Source: an uncultured Clostridia bacterium
Lineage (GTDB): Bacteria > Bacillota > Clostridia > Christensenellales > QALW01
DNA: 64,000 nucleotides
Direction of reading: 5' to 3'
NCBI GenBank assembly: GCA_934434555.1
Contig: CAKRZX010000003.1
Coordinates: forward strand, 97,122-161,121
The notes under the pieces were generated by a model that made no database searches, was not told where the DNA came from, and saw nothing but the letters and a program-made list of their open reading frames with translations. The position numbers were made by a program, and so were the translations under genes. This document shows positions 1 through 7,836 of the stretch, one piece after another (the first letter of the stretch is position 1; every line of letters begins with the position of its first letter).

Positions 1-4
1 ATTA

Positions 5-44
5 AAAAAAGGCAATACGGGCAAAAACCCGCATTGCTTTTTTC
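5..44. terminator. Bidirectional terminator after LysM gene
   Basis: The stem GCAATACGGG / CCCGCATTGC (one bulge/mismatch) has a run of A on one side and a run of T on the other, so it can end transcription on both strands. It lies directly behind the stop codon of the LysM gene at 45-47. Confidence 0.75.
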
Positions 45-596
45 TTACCTGATTATTACCAACTGCTGACCCGGGAAAAGAGCGGCTGAATCTTCGATAT
101 AATTGTACCGCATAATATCTTCCGGCGTTATGCCGTGGGCGCGGGCAATGCCGTAAACCGTATCGCCCGGCCGAACAACGTAAATGTACGATTTTTCAGG
201 CGGAACGGGAATTGTAATAATGCTTCCCACGGGAATATTGCGCACGTCCGTTATCTGTGGGTTAAGGGCAAGGATATTCGACGTTGTTGTTCCGAATTCC
301 TTTGCAAGCAGATAAACCGTATCGCCGCGGCGCACCTTGTGCCGGCGGTATGCTCCCGCCGAAACGTTTTCTTCCGGTTCGTCCGTGTTCTGCTGTGCCG
401 AATTCTGATTTTTCCCGAGCATATACACGTTGTACACTTCGTCGCTTACGGGAATCCGCAAAGTCTGCCCCGCCGTAATCATATTTTCGTCGCTGATGTT
501 GTTTTCCTCAACTATTCCTGATACGGGCACATTGAATTTAAGTCCCAAATCAAAAAGAGTGTCGCCGGGTCTGATTATGTATTCTATTGTTTTCAT
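45..596 (-). CDS. LysM-repeat cell-wall-binding protein
   Basis: The 183-residue protein consists almost entirely of three LysM modules, at about residues 4-50, 86-130 and 138-182. Each begins with a xxVRxGDT(V/L) motif and ends with a GQxLxIP-type motif. LysM modules bind N-acetylglucosamine-containing glycans such as peptidoglycan. There is no signal peptide and no catalytic domain, so the protein either acts inside the cell (spore coat or cortex assembly is common for such proteins in Clostridia) or leaves by another route; this is inference. The linker at 55-83 is polar and rich in N, Q, E and S. It is divergent from the YigZ gene, with about 106 bp between start codons. Confidence 0.85.
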   Translation of the reverse strand: MKTIEYIIRPGDTLFDLGLKFNVPVSGIVEENNISDENMITAGQTLRIPVSDEVYNVYMLGKNQNSAQQNTDEPEENVSAGAYRRHKVRRGDTVYLLAKEFGTTTSNILALNPQITDVRNIPVGSIITIPVPPEKSYIYVVRPGDTVYGIARAHGITPEDIMRYNYIEDSAALFPGQQLVIIR

Positions 597-656
597 AAAA
601 TCACCTCTTTAATTGCAATATATGCGGATAAAATTTTGTCTGCCACATTTTTCTGC

Positions 657-685
657 TTGCAAAGAGCAAAAAGCAGTGTTAAAAT
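657..685 (+). promoter_or_regulatory. Sigma-A promoter for YigZ-type gene
   Basis: TTGCAA (657-662) and TAAAAT (680-685) are separated by 17 bp and lie just upstream of the ribosome site and ATG at 703. The upstream ATG at 613 would place the promoter inside the gene, which supports the start at 703. Confidence 0.6.
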
Positions 686-702
686 ACTTTCGGAGAGTGA
701 AT

Positions 703-1329
703 ATGTACAGAACGGTAAGTAAAGCGGGCGAATTCAGCCAGACAATAAATAAATCACGGTTCATTGCGGTTGTGAGCCACATTGAAAGCGAATCGGACGC
801 GCGGGCGCTTATAGAAAAAGAAAAGAAAAAATATCCCGACGCACGGCACTGCTGCTGGGCGTACATTTTGGGCGAAAACAGTGAAAATATGCGCTACGGC
901 GACGATGGCGAGCCCCAGGGCACGGCGGGTCTGCCCATGCTTGAAGTGCTGAAAAAGAAGAACATCACCAACGTGCTTGTAACGGTTACAAGATATTTCG
1001 GCGGCATTCTTTTAGGCACGGGCGGGCTTACGCGGGCGTATTCTTCGTCCTGTGCGGGCGCAGCGGAAAATGCGGCAATCGCAACAATGCTTTTATGTAA
1101 AACCGTAACCGTAACACTTGACTATCCACTGTTTTCCCGCCTGAAACTTCCCATAGAAAAATTTGACGACGCAAAATGCGAAAACACCGAATTCGGGCAA
1201 AACGTTACCGTCACGCTTACCGTAAAAAGCGATAAATGCGACGAATTTTGCGGCTTTCTGACTCAATTAAGCGGCGGAAGGGCGCAAATGCTTTCGGGCG
1301 AACCTTTTTTCTTTCCTTGGGAAGGCTGA
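703..1329 (+). CDS. YigZ/IMPACT family protein
   Basis: The 208-residue protein matches the YigZ/YvyE (UPF0029, IMPACT) family. The N-terminal IMPACT domain (about 15-120) carries the family block KSRFIA and the signature stretch with YGDDGEPQGTAG, RYFGGILLGTGGL and TRAY. The C-terminal part (about 135-190) fits the ferredoxin-like DUF1949 domain. The eukaryotic relative IMPACT inhibits the kinase GCN2; the bacterial role is not settled, though ribosome or translation links are suspected. The frame is open to an ATG at 613, but 703 is preferred because GGAGAG precedes it and the promoter lies between. No operon partner is seen downstream. Confidence 0.9.
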   Translation: MYRTVSKAGEFSQTINKSRFIAVVSHIESESDARALIEKEKKKYPDARHCCWAYILGENSENMRYGDDGEPQGTAGLPMLEVLKKKNITNVLVTVTRYFGGILLGTGGLTRAYSSSCAGAAENAAIATMLLCKTVTVTLDYPLFSRLKLPIEKFDDAKCENTEFGQNVTVTLTVKSDKCDEFCGFLTQLSGGRAQMLSGEPFFFPWEG

Positions 1330-1394
1330 CGAAAAAACGGACAAAACGCATGCTTTTTAATATGGAAAAACGGACAAAATAACTGTTTTTCTAT

Positions 1395-1907
1395 ATGGAA
1401 AAGAGAATAAACTTTCTTGAAAACAAGAATGCCGTTCGCGCCTTTGAATCGTCAACGAACAGCAAGGAACTTCTTTTCAGACTTTCGGCGCTGGCAAACA
1501 GCAGTTTTATTATGAAATCAGTTGACGGCAACTTTAAGTTTTCCCGTTTTGAAAACAGTTTTATATGGCTTAAAGATGCCGCCGCACAGGAACTTAAAGC
1601 CCACGGTTTTGACCTTTACTATTTTACAGCAAAAAAACAGGGCGAAGTTGATTTTACCGTTGAAAAAGACGGTGATGTGCTTCCCATTGAGATAAAGTCC
1701 GGCAAAGATTATCAGCGTCATGCGGCACTTAACAATATTATGTCGGATAAGAATTACGGAAAAAAAGCATATCTGCTTTATAACGGCAACGTTGAAAGTG
1801 TCGGCAATATTATATATCTGCCCATATATATGCTGATGTTTATAGAAAAAGAACCGGAGCAAACACCGATTATATACCGCTTTGACGCAGGTGTGCTGAA
1901 AAATTAA
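1395..1907 (+). pseudogene. DUF4143-type AAA ATPase, C-terminal remnant
   Basis: This 170-residue frame matches only the back half of the widespread AAA ATPase/DUF4143 family. The C-terminal nuclease-like block is present, with AAQELKAHGFDLYYF, GEVDF and LPIEIKSGKDY. The Walker A/B ATPase domain that should fill the first 200 or so residues is missing. The middle is also shortened: the first 55 residues jump from a lid-like helical segment straight to the C-terminal block. The flanks at 1330-1394 contain a short imperfect direct repeat (ATGGAAAA). I read it as a decayed remnant; a truncated but expressed protein cannot be excluded. Confidence 0.65.
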
Positions 1908-1959
1908 CGATTTATTCCGGCATAAAAACAATAATTTCGTAATATTTTTTATTTAACAC

Positions 1960-1988
1960 TTGATATTTTGAAAAAGATGTGATATCAT
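1960..1988 (+). promoter_or_regulatory. Promoter of SH3 protein gene
   Basis: TTGATA (1960-1965) and TATCAT (1983-1988) lie 17 bp apart, about 60 bp before the ATG at 2050. Confidence 0.55.
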
Positions 1989-2049
1989 ATATCTACCGAT
2001 ATTCGTTTAATGCGAATTTTATATTCAGATTTTTCAGGAGGTAAAAATT

Positions 2050-3030
2050 ATGGCTACATCGGCAAAATATGCACGCAGGCGGAGGAATGCCTTTTTAGCG
2101 GCAGTTGCTCTGGCATTACTTCTTATACTTATTATCGTGCTTATTATCGTAAGTATTGCAAAACGTAGGAACGGAAACAACAACGGTACTGTTCCGACTG
2201 TTACACCCGGAAACAATCTTGCGCTTCCCACTCCCACCAATGACTTTACGATTAATTCAGAGGAACCCGGCACTGTTACGCCATCACCGAGCAGCGCGGC
2301 TGAAGATAATACAATGTACGTTACCGCAAGCACACTTAACGTACGTGAAAAAGCAGAATCCGGTGCAAAAATAATTACGACCGTCAAGAAAGGCGACTCG
2401 GTTACCGTTCTTGAAAAGGGTGACAAGTTCCACAAGATTAAAACTTCTTCCGGTCAGACGGGTTATGCATCAAAAGATTATCTGACGACCACCAAACCCT
2501 CAAATTCTTCAACCGTAACGGCAACCGCGGGCGCAACACCCGACACTTCAAAATCGACGGTTAAGTATGCAACGGCGGACGTAAATGTACGAAAAGCGGC
2601 AGATGTAAAAAGTGACAGGCTTACCCAGATTAAAAAGGGCAGCAAAGTTACGGCTTATACAACTTCCAATGGCTGGACATACGTTGAATATCAGAAAGGC
2701 AAGTTCGGCTACGTAAGCGATAAATACCTTACCGCTACCTTGCCCACAACATCGCCCACACCTACTGCTGCACCTACTCCCACTCCGGCTCACGCAACCG
2801 ATTGGGCAAGTATTCTCGGTTCTGCTGACGCAGGGAAAATAGAATCAAACTCCGTTTCTGACGGGTATCTTAAACTTACTCCCGCCGGAACAAAGGGCGT
2901 TGTTAAAATGAACAACCTTAACGGCTACAAAGTTTATGAGATTTCTAAAATCGGCGGCGGAAGTTACTATATCGGCATAAAAGACGATAAGGCAGAATTC
3001 AAGGCAACAATGGACGAATTCACAAACTAA
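2050..3030 (+). CDS. Membrane-anchored protein with two bacterial SH3 domains
   Basis: The 326-residue protein has a short basic N-terminus, one membrane helix at about residues 13-36 and a Thr/Pro/Asn-rich external linker. Two SH3b domains follow, at about 88-148 and 170-228; both start with the typical TLNVR or DVNVR pattern and end with GYxSxxYL. A Pro/Thr-rich hinge (230-247) leads to a C-terminal domain of about 75 residues that I do not recognise. SH3b domains usually bind cell-wall peptides, so an envelope role is inferred. The start is set by GGAGG ten bases before the ATG. A terminator follows at 3081-3112. Confidence 0.85.
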   Translation: MATSAKYARRRRNAFLAAVALALLLILIIVLIIVSIAKRRNGNNNGTVPTVTPGNNLALPTPTNDFTINSEEPGTVTPSPSSAAEDNTMYVTASTLNVREKAESGAKIITTVKKGDSVTVLEKGDKFHKIKTSSGQTGYASKDYLTTTKPSNSSTVTATAGATPDTSKSTVKYATADVNVRKAADVKSDRLTQIKKGSKVTAYTTSNGWTYVEYQKGKFGYVSDKYLTATLPTTSPTPTAAPTPTPAHATDWASILGSADAGKIESNSVSDGYLKLTPAGTKGVVKMNNLNGYKVYEISKIGGGSYYIGIKDDKAEFKATMDEFTN

Positions 3031-3080
3031 ATATCAATTACGGCTCGGCAAAAGTCAGGGCGCACGTAATCTGAAACCGA

Positions 3081-3112
3081 AAGAGCAAGTCCCTGAAACT
3101 TGCTCTTTTTTG
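3081..3112 (+). terminator. Rho-independent terminator
   Basis: A perfect 10-bp stem, AAGAGCAAGT / ACTTGCTCTT, is followed by T5. It closes the SH3 gene. The next gene starts only a few bases later at 3119, so its transcription depends on readthrough or on a promoter inside the SH3 gene. Confidence 0.85.
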
Positions 3113-3118
3113 ATAAAT

Positions 3119-4516
3119 ATGAGAGCATTAAAAATAACGGCATTATTTATTACGGCGATACTCTTCTGTTCGTGTTTCGGCAAAGAGCAAACTCCCGAAA
3201 GCGGCGACACAACTTTTGCATATGTCGGGGATGAAAACCTCTTCCCCTTTTTCTGTATAGATACGTCGGGCGCACTTGTTCGTGTTACGGACGGCAAAAG
3301 CGAGCGGCTGCACAAGAACGTGGCATACTTTTCGGGCGGAAAAGACGAAAGTTTTGTGTTCAGGCGTAATGGCCGCATAATTTTTTCAGCCGATACCGCA
3401 TTAAAGAACGGCATGGCGGTGTGCGACCTTTGGGAAGCGCGCGACGGTGCGTCTGCGCAGTGCATAAAAACCGACGTTCGGCTTGATTCTTTGCGGATAA
3501 GCGACAATGGCAACATACTTTTTTTGAATGTTGACAACACGCTTTTCTTAAAGCGGGAAGATTCCCTCGTTACTGTGGAAGAAAATACACTTTCAGCCGA
3601 ATTTGCCGGGGACGAAACGGTTCTTTACATTATAAATGACGGCGTTTACGCCTATTCGTCCGACGGAAAAACGTATCTTACCGACGGCGAAGACATAATG
3701 TCCGGCGGGAAAATCGCATACATAATAAAGGACGTGAAACGCGTACAGCGTCGGGCGCGGAGCATAGATACCGCCACCTGCATTGTGTATTCGGGCAGCG
3801 AACTTGCCGCAGAGATTTCCTCTGCCGCCGTTGACGGGCTGAGCCGCGGCTACGTGCTTGCCCTTGACGGCAGCGAAGCGAGCGTCCGCTACAAACTGTA
3901 CCATATCGGTGAAACGGTTGAAATCGTTGCCGAAAACGTTGTTGCGGGTAAAATTCTTGATAACGGCGTTTACGTTTTTGAAAAAGAAGATGACTCAAAA
4001 ACATACTGCTGTAAGGACGGTGCGGTGTTTTATTCGGGCGAAGTGCCACTTAACACCGTATATGCCTGCGGCAAAGGCACCTATGCACTGTATTCGGGCA
4101 AACTGATTTCTCTTGATTCTTCAAGCGAGATTTTCTCCGATGTCCGCACGGCAGAATTTTCGGATAACTGCATTTTTGTTTCAAAAGACGCAAAAGCACC
4201 TTACAGCGCAAGCGTGTGCGTTGACGGCAGCGTGTTTTCCGTAAGCAATGCGTCCCGCACCGAATGCGGCTTTTCTTCCGGAATGCTTTACTATTACAGC
4301 GATTCTTCCGACATTATGCGGCTTGATACCGCCGAAAATGCGCTTACGGCGATAATATCGAACACCGACACGGAAATAGGATTTATCTGCACGCGGGATT
4401 TTGCCGCCGCGGCAAAAAACGATGACAAAAGTCTGTTTATCGCCGGCGAAACAAAAACGGTCGATACAAAAATAAAAATAAGCAGTTTTGTAAAAGATAA
4501 TGAGGTGATTGAATGA
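3119..4516 (+). CDS. Predicted lipoprotein, beta-propeller-like
   Basis: The protein has about 465 residues from the ATG at 3119 (an in-frame TTG at 3110 lies inside the terminator and is unlikely). It begins with a lipoprotein-like signal: basic start, hydrophobic core, then a Cys-rich FCSCFG segment where lipidation is plausible. The rest is a regular series of short beta-strand-rich blocks with recurring YxSDG, YSG and LDSS turns, which suggests a propeller fold of the kind seen in PQQ/WD-like proteins. No catalytic residues are recognised. Its stop overlaps the NfeD start (ATGA at 4513), so it is translationally coupled to nfeD-floA. No clear ribosome site precedes the ATG. Confidence 0.7.
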   Translation: MRALKITALFITAILFCSCFGKEQTPESGDTTFAYVGDENLFPFFCIDTSGALVRVTDGKSERLHKNVAYFSGGKDESFVFRRNGRIIFSADTALKNGMAVCDLWEARDGASAQCIKTDVRLDSLRISDNGNILFLNVDNTLFLKREDSLVTVEENTLSAEFAGDETVLYIINDGVYAYSSDGKTYLTDGEDIMSGGKIAYIIKDVKRVQRRARSIDTATCIVYSGSELAAEISSAAVDGLSRGYVLALDGSEASVRYKLYHIGETVEIVAENVVAGKILDNGVYVFEKEDDSKTYCCKDGAVFYSGEVPLNTVYACGKGTYALYSGKLISLDSSSEIFSDVRTAEFSDNCIFVSKDAKAPYSASVCVDGSVFSVSNASRTECGFSSGMLYYYSDSSDIMRLDTAENALTAIISNTDTEIGFICTRDFAAAAKNDDKSLFIAGETKTVDTKIKISSFVKDNEVIE

Positions 4517-4989
4517 TTCCGATTTGGATAATTATTACGGTGCTTTTGTTGGGCACGGCGCTTATCGTTTTGGAATGTTTTATTCCCGGATTCGGCGTTG
4601 CGGGCATTTTAGGCGGAATATTTTCCCTGTTTGCATATGCAGCACTTATCCCGTATATCGGGTGGTATACGGGGCTTGTGGCTTTGGGCGAACCGGCGGT
4701 TGTGATTCTTTGCGTACTGCTTTTTGCAAAAAGTGCGGGCAAGGGCAAAAATCCGCTTATTCTTTCGGCGCGTGCCGACAAAGCCGACGGTTTCACCGCC
4801 AACGACGATAACGAAACCCTGATAAACAAAGTCGGTGTTGCCGAAAGCGACCTGCGTCCCGCGGGAATAGCGATAATAGAACAAAAGCGCGTTGATGTTG
4901 TTTCCGACGGCGAATTTATCAAAAAAGGAAGCCGTATTGCCGTTACGGAAGTGAACGGACGGCAAATAAAAGTTAAAATTGCGGATTGA
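4513..4989 (+). CDS. NfeD family membrane protein
   Basis: This is a short NfeD-type protein of 158 residues. Three hydrophobic segments (about 3-24, 28-50 and 54-76) contain Gly-rich turns (PGFGVAGILGG). A soluble C-terminal OB-fold domain (about 95-157) includes LINKVGVAESDLRPAG and ends VTEVNGRQIKV. Proteins of this class partner with flotillins or SPFH proteins; in Bacillus yqeZ lies beside floA. The same arrangement here, with an ATGA overlap to the upstream lipoprotein and 22 bp to floA, supports a role in membrane microdomain organisation. Confidence 0.9.
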   Translation: MIPIWIIITVLLLGTALIVLECFIPGFGVAGILGGIFSLFAYAALIPYIGWYTGLVALGEPAVVILCVLLFAKSAGKGKNPLILSARADKADGFTANDDNETLINKVGVAESDLRPAGIAIIEQKRVDVVSDGEFIKKGSRIAVTEVNGRQIKVKIAD

Positions 4990-5011
4990 CCGCATAATAT
5001 AGGAGGAAAAA

Positions 5012-6025
5012 ATGTTAGAAAATTTTGTTTCACTGGCGTACGGATTCACGCCCACAATTCTCACGATTGTAATAGCCGCGGCGGTACTCGTACTGCTTAT
5101 AATCTTTTTCAGGCTCTTTCCGTTCGGAATGTGGATAACGGCGCTGTTTTCGGGCGTTCGCGTAGGCATATTCCAACTTGCCACAATGCGTTTCCGCCGT
5201 GTTAATCCCGCCAAAATCGTATACCCCATGATTCAGGCGACCAAAGCGGGCATTGACCTGGATATGAGCAAACTTGAAGCACATCTTCTTGCCAAAGGCA
5301 ATGTTGAAAAAGTGGTAAATGCGCTTATCGCGGCGCAGCGTGCCGAAATTCCCCTGAATTTTGAGCGTGCCGCAGCAATCGACCTGGCGGGTCGTGACGT
5401 GCTTAACGCGGTTCAGATGAGCGTTAACCCCAAAGTTATTGAAACCCCCGTTATTGCGGCTATCGCAAAGGACGGTATCGAACTGAGAGCAAAAGCAAGG
5501 GTTACGGTAAGGGCGAATATCGACCGTCTTGTGGGCGGCGCGGGCGAAGAAACCATTATTGCCAGGGTCGGTGAAGGTATAGTTACCACCGCCGGCAGCG
5601 CCGAAAGCCACAAAGCGGTTCTTGAAAATCCCGACCTTATTTCACGCACGGTTTTGGGCAAGGGTCTTGATGCAGGCACGGCGTTTGAAATTCTTTCAAT
5701 AGATATTGCCGATGTCGATGTGGGACGCAATATAGGCGCCCAGCTTCAAATGGATCAGGCGGAAGCGGACAAGAAAATCGCACAGGCAAAGGCGGAAGAG
5801 CGCCGCGCAATGGCGGTTGCCCGCGAACAGGAAATGAAAGCACAAGTACAGGAAATGCGCGCAAAGGTTGTTGAGTCGGAGGCGGAAGTTCCCAAAGCAA
5901 TGGCGGCGGCACTCCGTGACGGCAAATTAGGCGTTATGGACTATTACCGTATGGAAAATATGCTTGCCGACACCCATATGCGTGAGGCGATAGCCGAGCC
6001 CAACGTAAAAAAGAGTGAGCAATAA
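5012..6025 (+). CDS. floA: Flotillin-like protein FloA
   Basis: The 337-residue protein matches FloA (YqfA, UPF0365) along its whole length. A hydrophobic N-terminus (about 14-42) inserts into the membrane, followed by the SPFH-type domain. Conserved blocks include RFRRVNPAKIVYPMI, KAGIDLDMSKLEAH, RDVLNAVQMSVNPKVIETP and GRNIGAQLQMDQAEADKKIAQAKAEERRA (the last shown here only as a landmark near 245-270, the coiled-coil part). FloA forms lipid-raft-like foci at the cytoplasmic membrane that support signalling and cell-envelope assembly. GGAGGA lies 7 bases before the ATG. The next gene starts immediately after its stop. Confidence 0.96.
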   Translation: MLENFVSLAYGFTPTILTIVIAAAVLVLLIIFFRLFPFGMWITALFSGVRVGIFQLATMRFRRVNPAKIVYPMIQATKAGIDLDMSKLEAHLLAKGNVEKVVNALIAAQRAEIPLNFERAAAIDLAGRDVLNAVQMSVNPKVIETPVIAAIAKDGIELRAKARVTVRANIDRLVGGAGEETIIARVGEGIVTTAGSAESHKAVLENPDLISRTVLGKGLDAGTAFEILSIDIADVDVGRNIGAQLQMDQAEADKKIAQAKAEERRAMAVAREQEMKAQVQEMRAKVVESEAEVPKAMAAALRDGKLGVMDYYRMENMLADTHMREAIAEPNVKKSEQ

Positions 6026-6466
6026 ATGGGCTTTGTAATTTTTATAATCGCGGCGATTTTTATAGCCGTACGAGTTATTAAAAATGCCGAAAATGCGCAG
6101 CCGCCCGCAAAGCCGGGCGCGCAGCCGAATGCGGCGCAGGCCCGAAACACGGGTGAAATGAAACCCTACCCGCACCCGGGATATCCCAAGCCACCTGCGC
6201 AAAGACAGCAAAAAGCGGCACAAAACCCGAAAAAAGCGGCTTCCGCTCAGTTGAAAGCTCAGTTGAAAGCTCAGGAGATGAGTACCCACGAGGGCGAATG
6301 CATAGAAAGCGAACCGGAACATTGCGCGGTAAAACATTCGCCGGATTCGGTATATGCAACGGAAATTTCCGACGAGCCGAAAATTGATTTTTCGCGCGAG
6401 CAGTTGGTAAACGGCATAATTATGGCGGAGTTGCTTTCAAAGCCAAAGTGTTTTGAAAATCAATAA
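6026..6466 (+). CDS. Small membrane-anchored protein downstream of FloA
   Basis: The 146-residue protein starts on the base after the floA stop. An N-terminal membrane helix (about 2-18) is followed by a long Pro/Ala/Gln/Lys-rich disordered stretch (25-85, with a short AQLK repeat at about 74-81) and an acidic tail. I recognise no family. In Bacillus a small gene (yqfB) holds the same place, but no similarity is evident. The position suggests a FloA-associated scaffold protein; this is inference. A terminator follows at 6478-6513. Confidence 0.75.
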   Translation: MGFVIFIIAAIFIAVRVIKNAENAQPPAKPGAQPNAAQARNTGEMKPYPHPGYPKPPAQRQQKAAQNPKKAASAQLKAQLKAQEMSTHEGECIESEPEHCAVKHSPDSVYATEISDEPKIDFSREQLVNGIIMAELLSKPKCFENQ

Positions 6467-6477
6467 TTTTAATACGG

Positions 6478-6513
6478 CAAACCGCGGAATTCAGGTATTC
6501 CGCGGTTTGTTTG
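6478..6513 (+). terminator. Terminator of floA operon
   Basis: A perfect 13-bp stem (CAAACCGCGGAAT and its complement at 6497-6509) with a 6-base loop is followed by a T-rich stretch. Confidence 0.85.
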
Positions 6514-6550
6514 TATATGTGTTTTTATTGAGAGAAAACAGATACATAAT

Positions 6551-7070
6551 AGCACCAAACCAGCACCGCAAAGGGCGTTCTCCGTGCAATCTGGTTTACT
6601 TCTGAAATTCATTTCAAGATTGTAGGGCGAGGGTTCATCTCTCGCCGCTATCAGAAAAATCGAGATTTTGCAAAAGATATATTGTTACAAAAACCGTCCT
6701 ACCCCATAAAGCAACCGTCTCAAAATTCGGCAGGAGGTAAACCCCTGCCCTACGGTAAAAGACAAACAAAGAGCGCAAAACCGGCGCTGCAACAGGCGTT
6801 TTTTGCGCAATCTGTTTTACTTCTGAAATTCATTTCAGCATTGTAGGGCGAGGTTTCATCTCTCGCCGCTATCAGAAAAATTGAGATTTTGCAAAAGATA
6901 TATTGTTGCAAAAAACGTCCTACCCCATAAAGCAACCGTCTCAAAATTCGGCAGGAGATAAACCCCTGCCCTACGGTAAAAGACAAGCAAAGAGTGCAAA
7001 ACCGGCGCTGCAAAAGGGGTTTTTCCGTACAATCTGGTTTACTTCTTAACCCTATTGCAGGATTGTAGCG
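6551..7070. repeat. Tandem 221-bp repeats containing a 132-bp palindromic-ended element
   Basis: About 2.3 copies of a 221-bp unit lie head to tail: equivalent bases are at 6559, 6780 and 7001, and at 6621 and 6842. Each full unit carries a 132-bp core (6622-6753 and 6843-6974) that begins GTAGGGCGAG and ends CCTGCCCTAC, so its ends are inverted repeats. Two small hairpins lie inside, one at each end. The third copy is broken after about 70 bp. No convincing gene is present in 6514-7182; the 120-codon minus-strand frame there is made of the repeat. Similar GTAGGGC elements are common between genes of Clostridia (general knowledge). Confidence 0.75.
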
Positions 7071-7182
7071 CACTCCCGCACCGCGGTAGATTTTCGCACA
7101 CATTCTTCGCACGTTTTTACCTATTGCTTAAACAAAAATGCGGCAGCGCAGCACGCTCCCGCATTTACCCCTGTTTCTTGCC

Positions 7183-7836
7183 TTACTGATTTTCTTTCAG
7201 CCCGAAACCCGCAACCTCGGTTACGGGAAGAGAAAACATAACCGTACCTGCGGGGCTGTCGGGTCCCGCTTTTTCCAGTACGGCACGCATAATGTCCGCC
7301 TTTTGTTCACGCTTGGCAATTATAAGCACTATTTCCTTTTCGGCAGCAATGGACACGTTCATAAATTTCTCGTCACTGCCGGTGCCTTTGCCGTGAAGAA
7401 CCGTGCCGCCGCCTGCACCCGCTTCTCGCGCGGCAGCCATAACCGAATCGGTTCGCCCCTCATTTACTATCGCAACCACAAGTTCGTATTTTTTATCAAG
7501 TTCGGGAACTCTCTTTTCTTCGTTTCCGCCTAAAAATGCCATTGTCTGACCTCCTCCAACGCTTTTAACCGGCACTGCCGCAACAACACCGTGTCCCGGT
7601 GCGCCGATAAACAACTGTTTTTCATATTCACGGATAAGCGCCTGTGTCTTTTCCCTGTCGGCAACGGTGAAAGCCACGCGCTTTTCGGTAGATTCTATGC
7701 CCAAAAGGTCAAGCATACTGCGCACCGCCGTGCCGCGTCCCATAAGTATTACCGATATGGGAAGCGACAGGGACAGATGAATATTTTCAAGTATGGGCTG
7801 TGCCTTAGGCGATATAATTGAAATTACGTAATTCAT
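7183..7836 (-). CDS. Double PII-like protein (DUF1538 partner)
   Basis: The 217-residue protein appears to hold two PII-like ferredoxin folds in tandem. The second half (about 108-212) has the classical VVAIVNEGRTDSVMxAAR and AGAGGGTVLHGKG blocks of PII-like proteins. The first half (about 1-95) is a degenerate version with ISVILMGRGTAV in the equivalent place. PII proteins sense ATP/ADP and 2-oxoglutarate and gate membrane transporters. The gene overlaps the end of the upstream DUF1538 membrane protein by 4 bases, so the two are coupled and the PII-like protein probably regulates that transporter. The T-loop of canonical GlnB is not evident. Confidence 0.85.
   Translation of the reverse strand: MNYVISIISPKAQPILENIHLSLSLPISVILMGRGTAVRSMLDLLGIESTEKRVAFTVADREKTQALIREYEKQLFIGAPGHGVVAAVPVKSVGGGQTMAFLGGNEEKRVPELDKKYELVVAIVNEGRTDSVMAAAREAGAGGGTVLHGKGTGSDEKFMNVSIAAEKEIVLIIAKREQKADIMRAVLEKAGPDSPAGTVMFSLPVTEVAGFGLKENQ

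Noticed and set aside
6750..7112. 120-codon minus-strand frame
   Set aside because: It lies entirely inside the 221-bp repeats and repeats its own sequence; no family or ribosome site.
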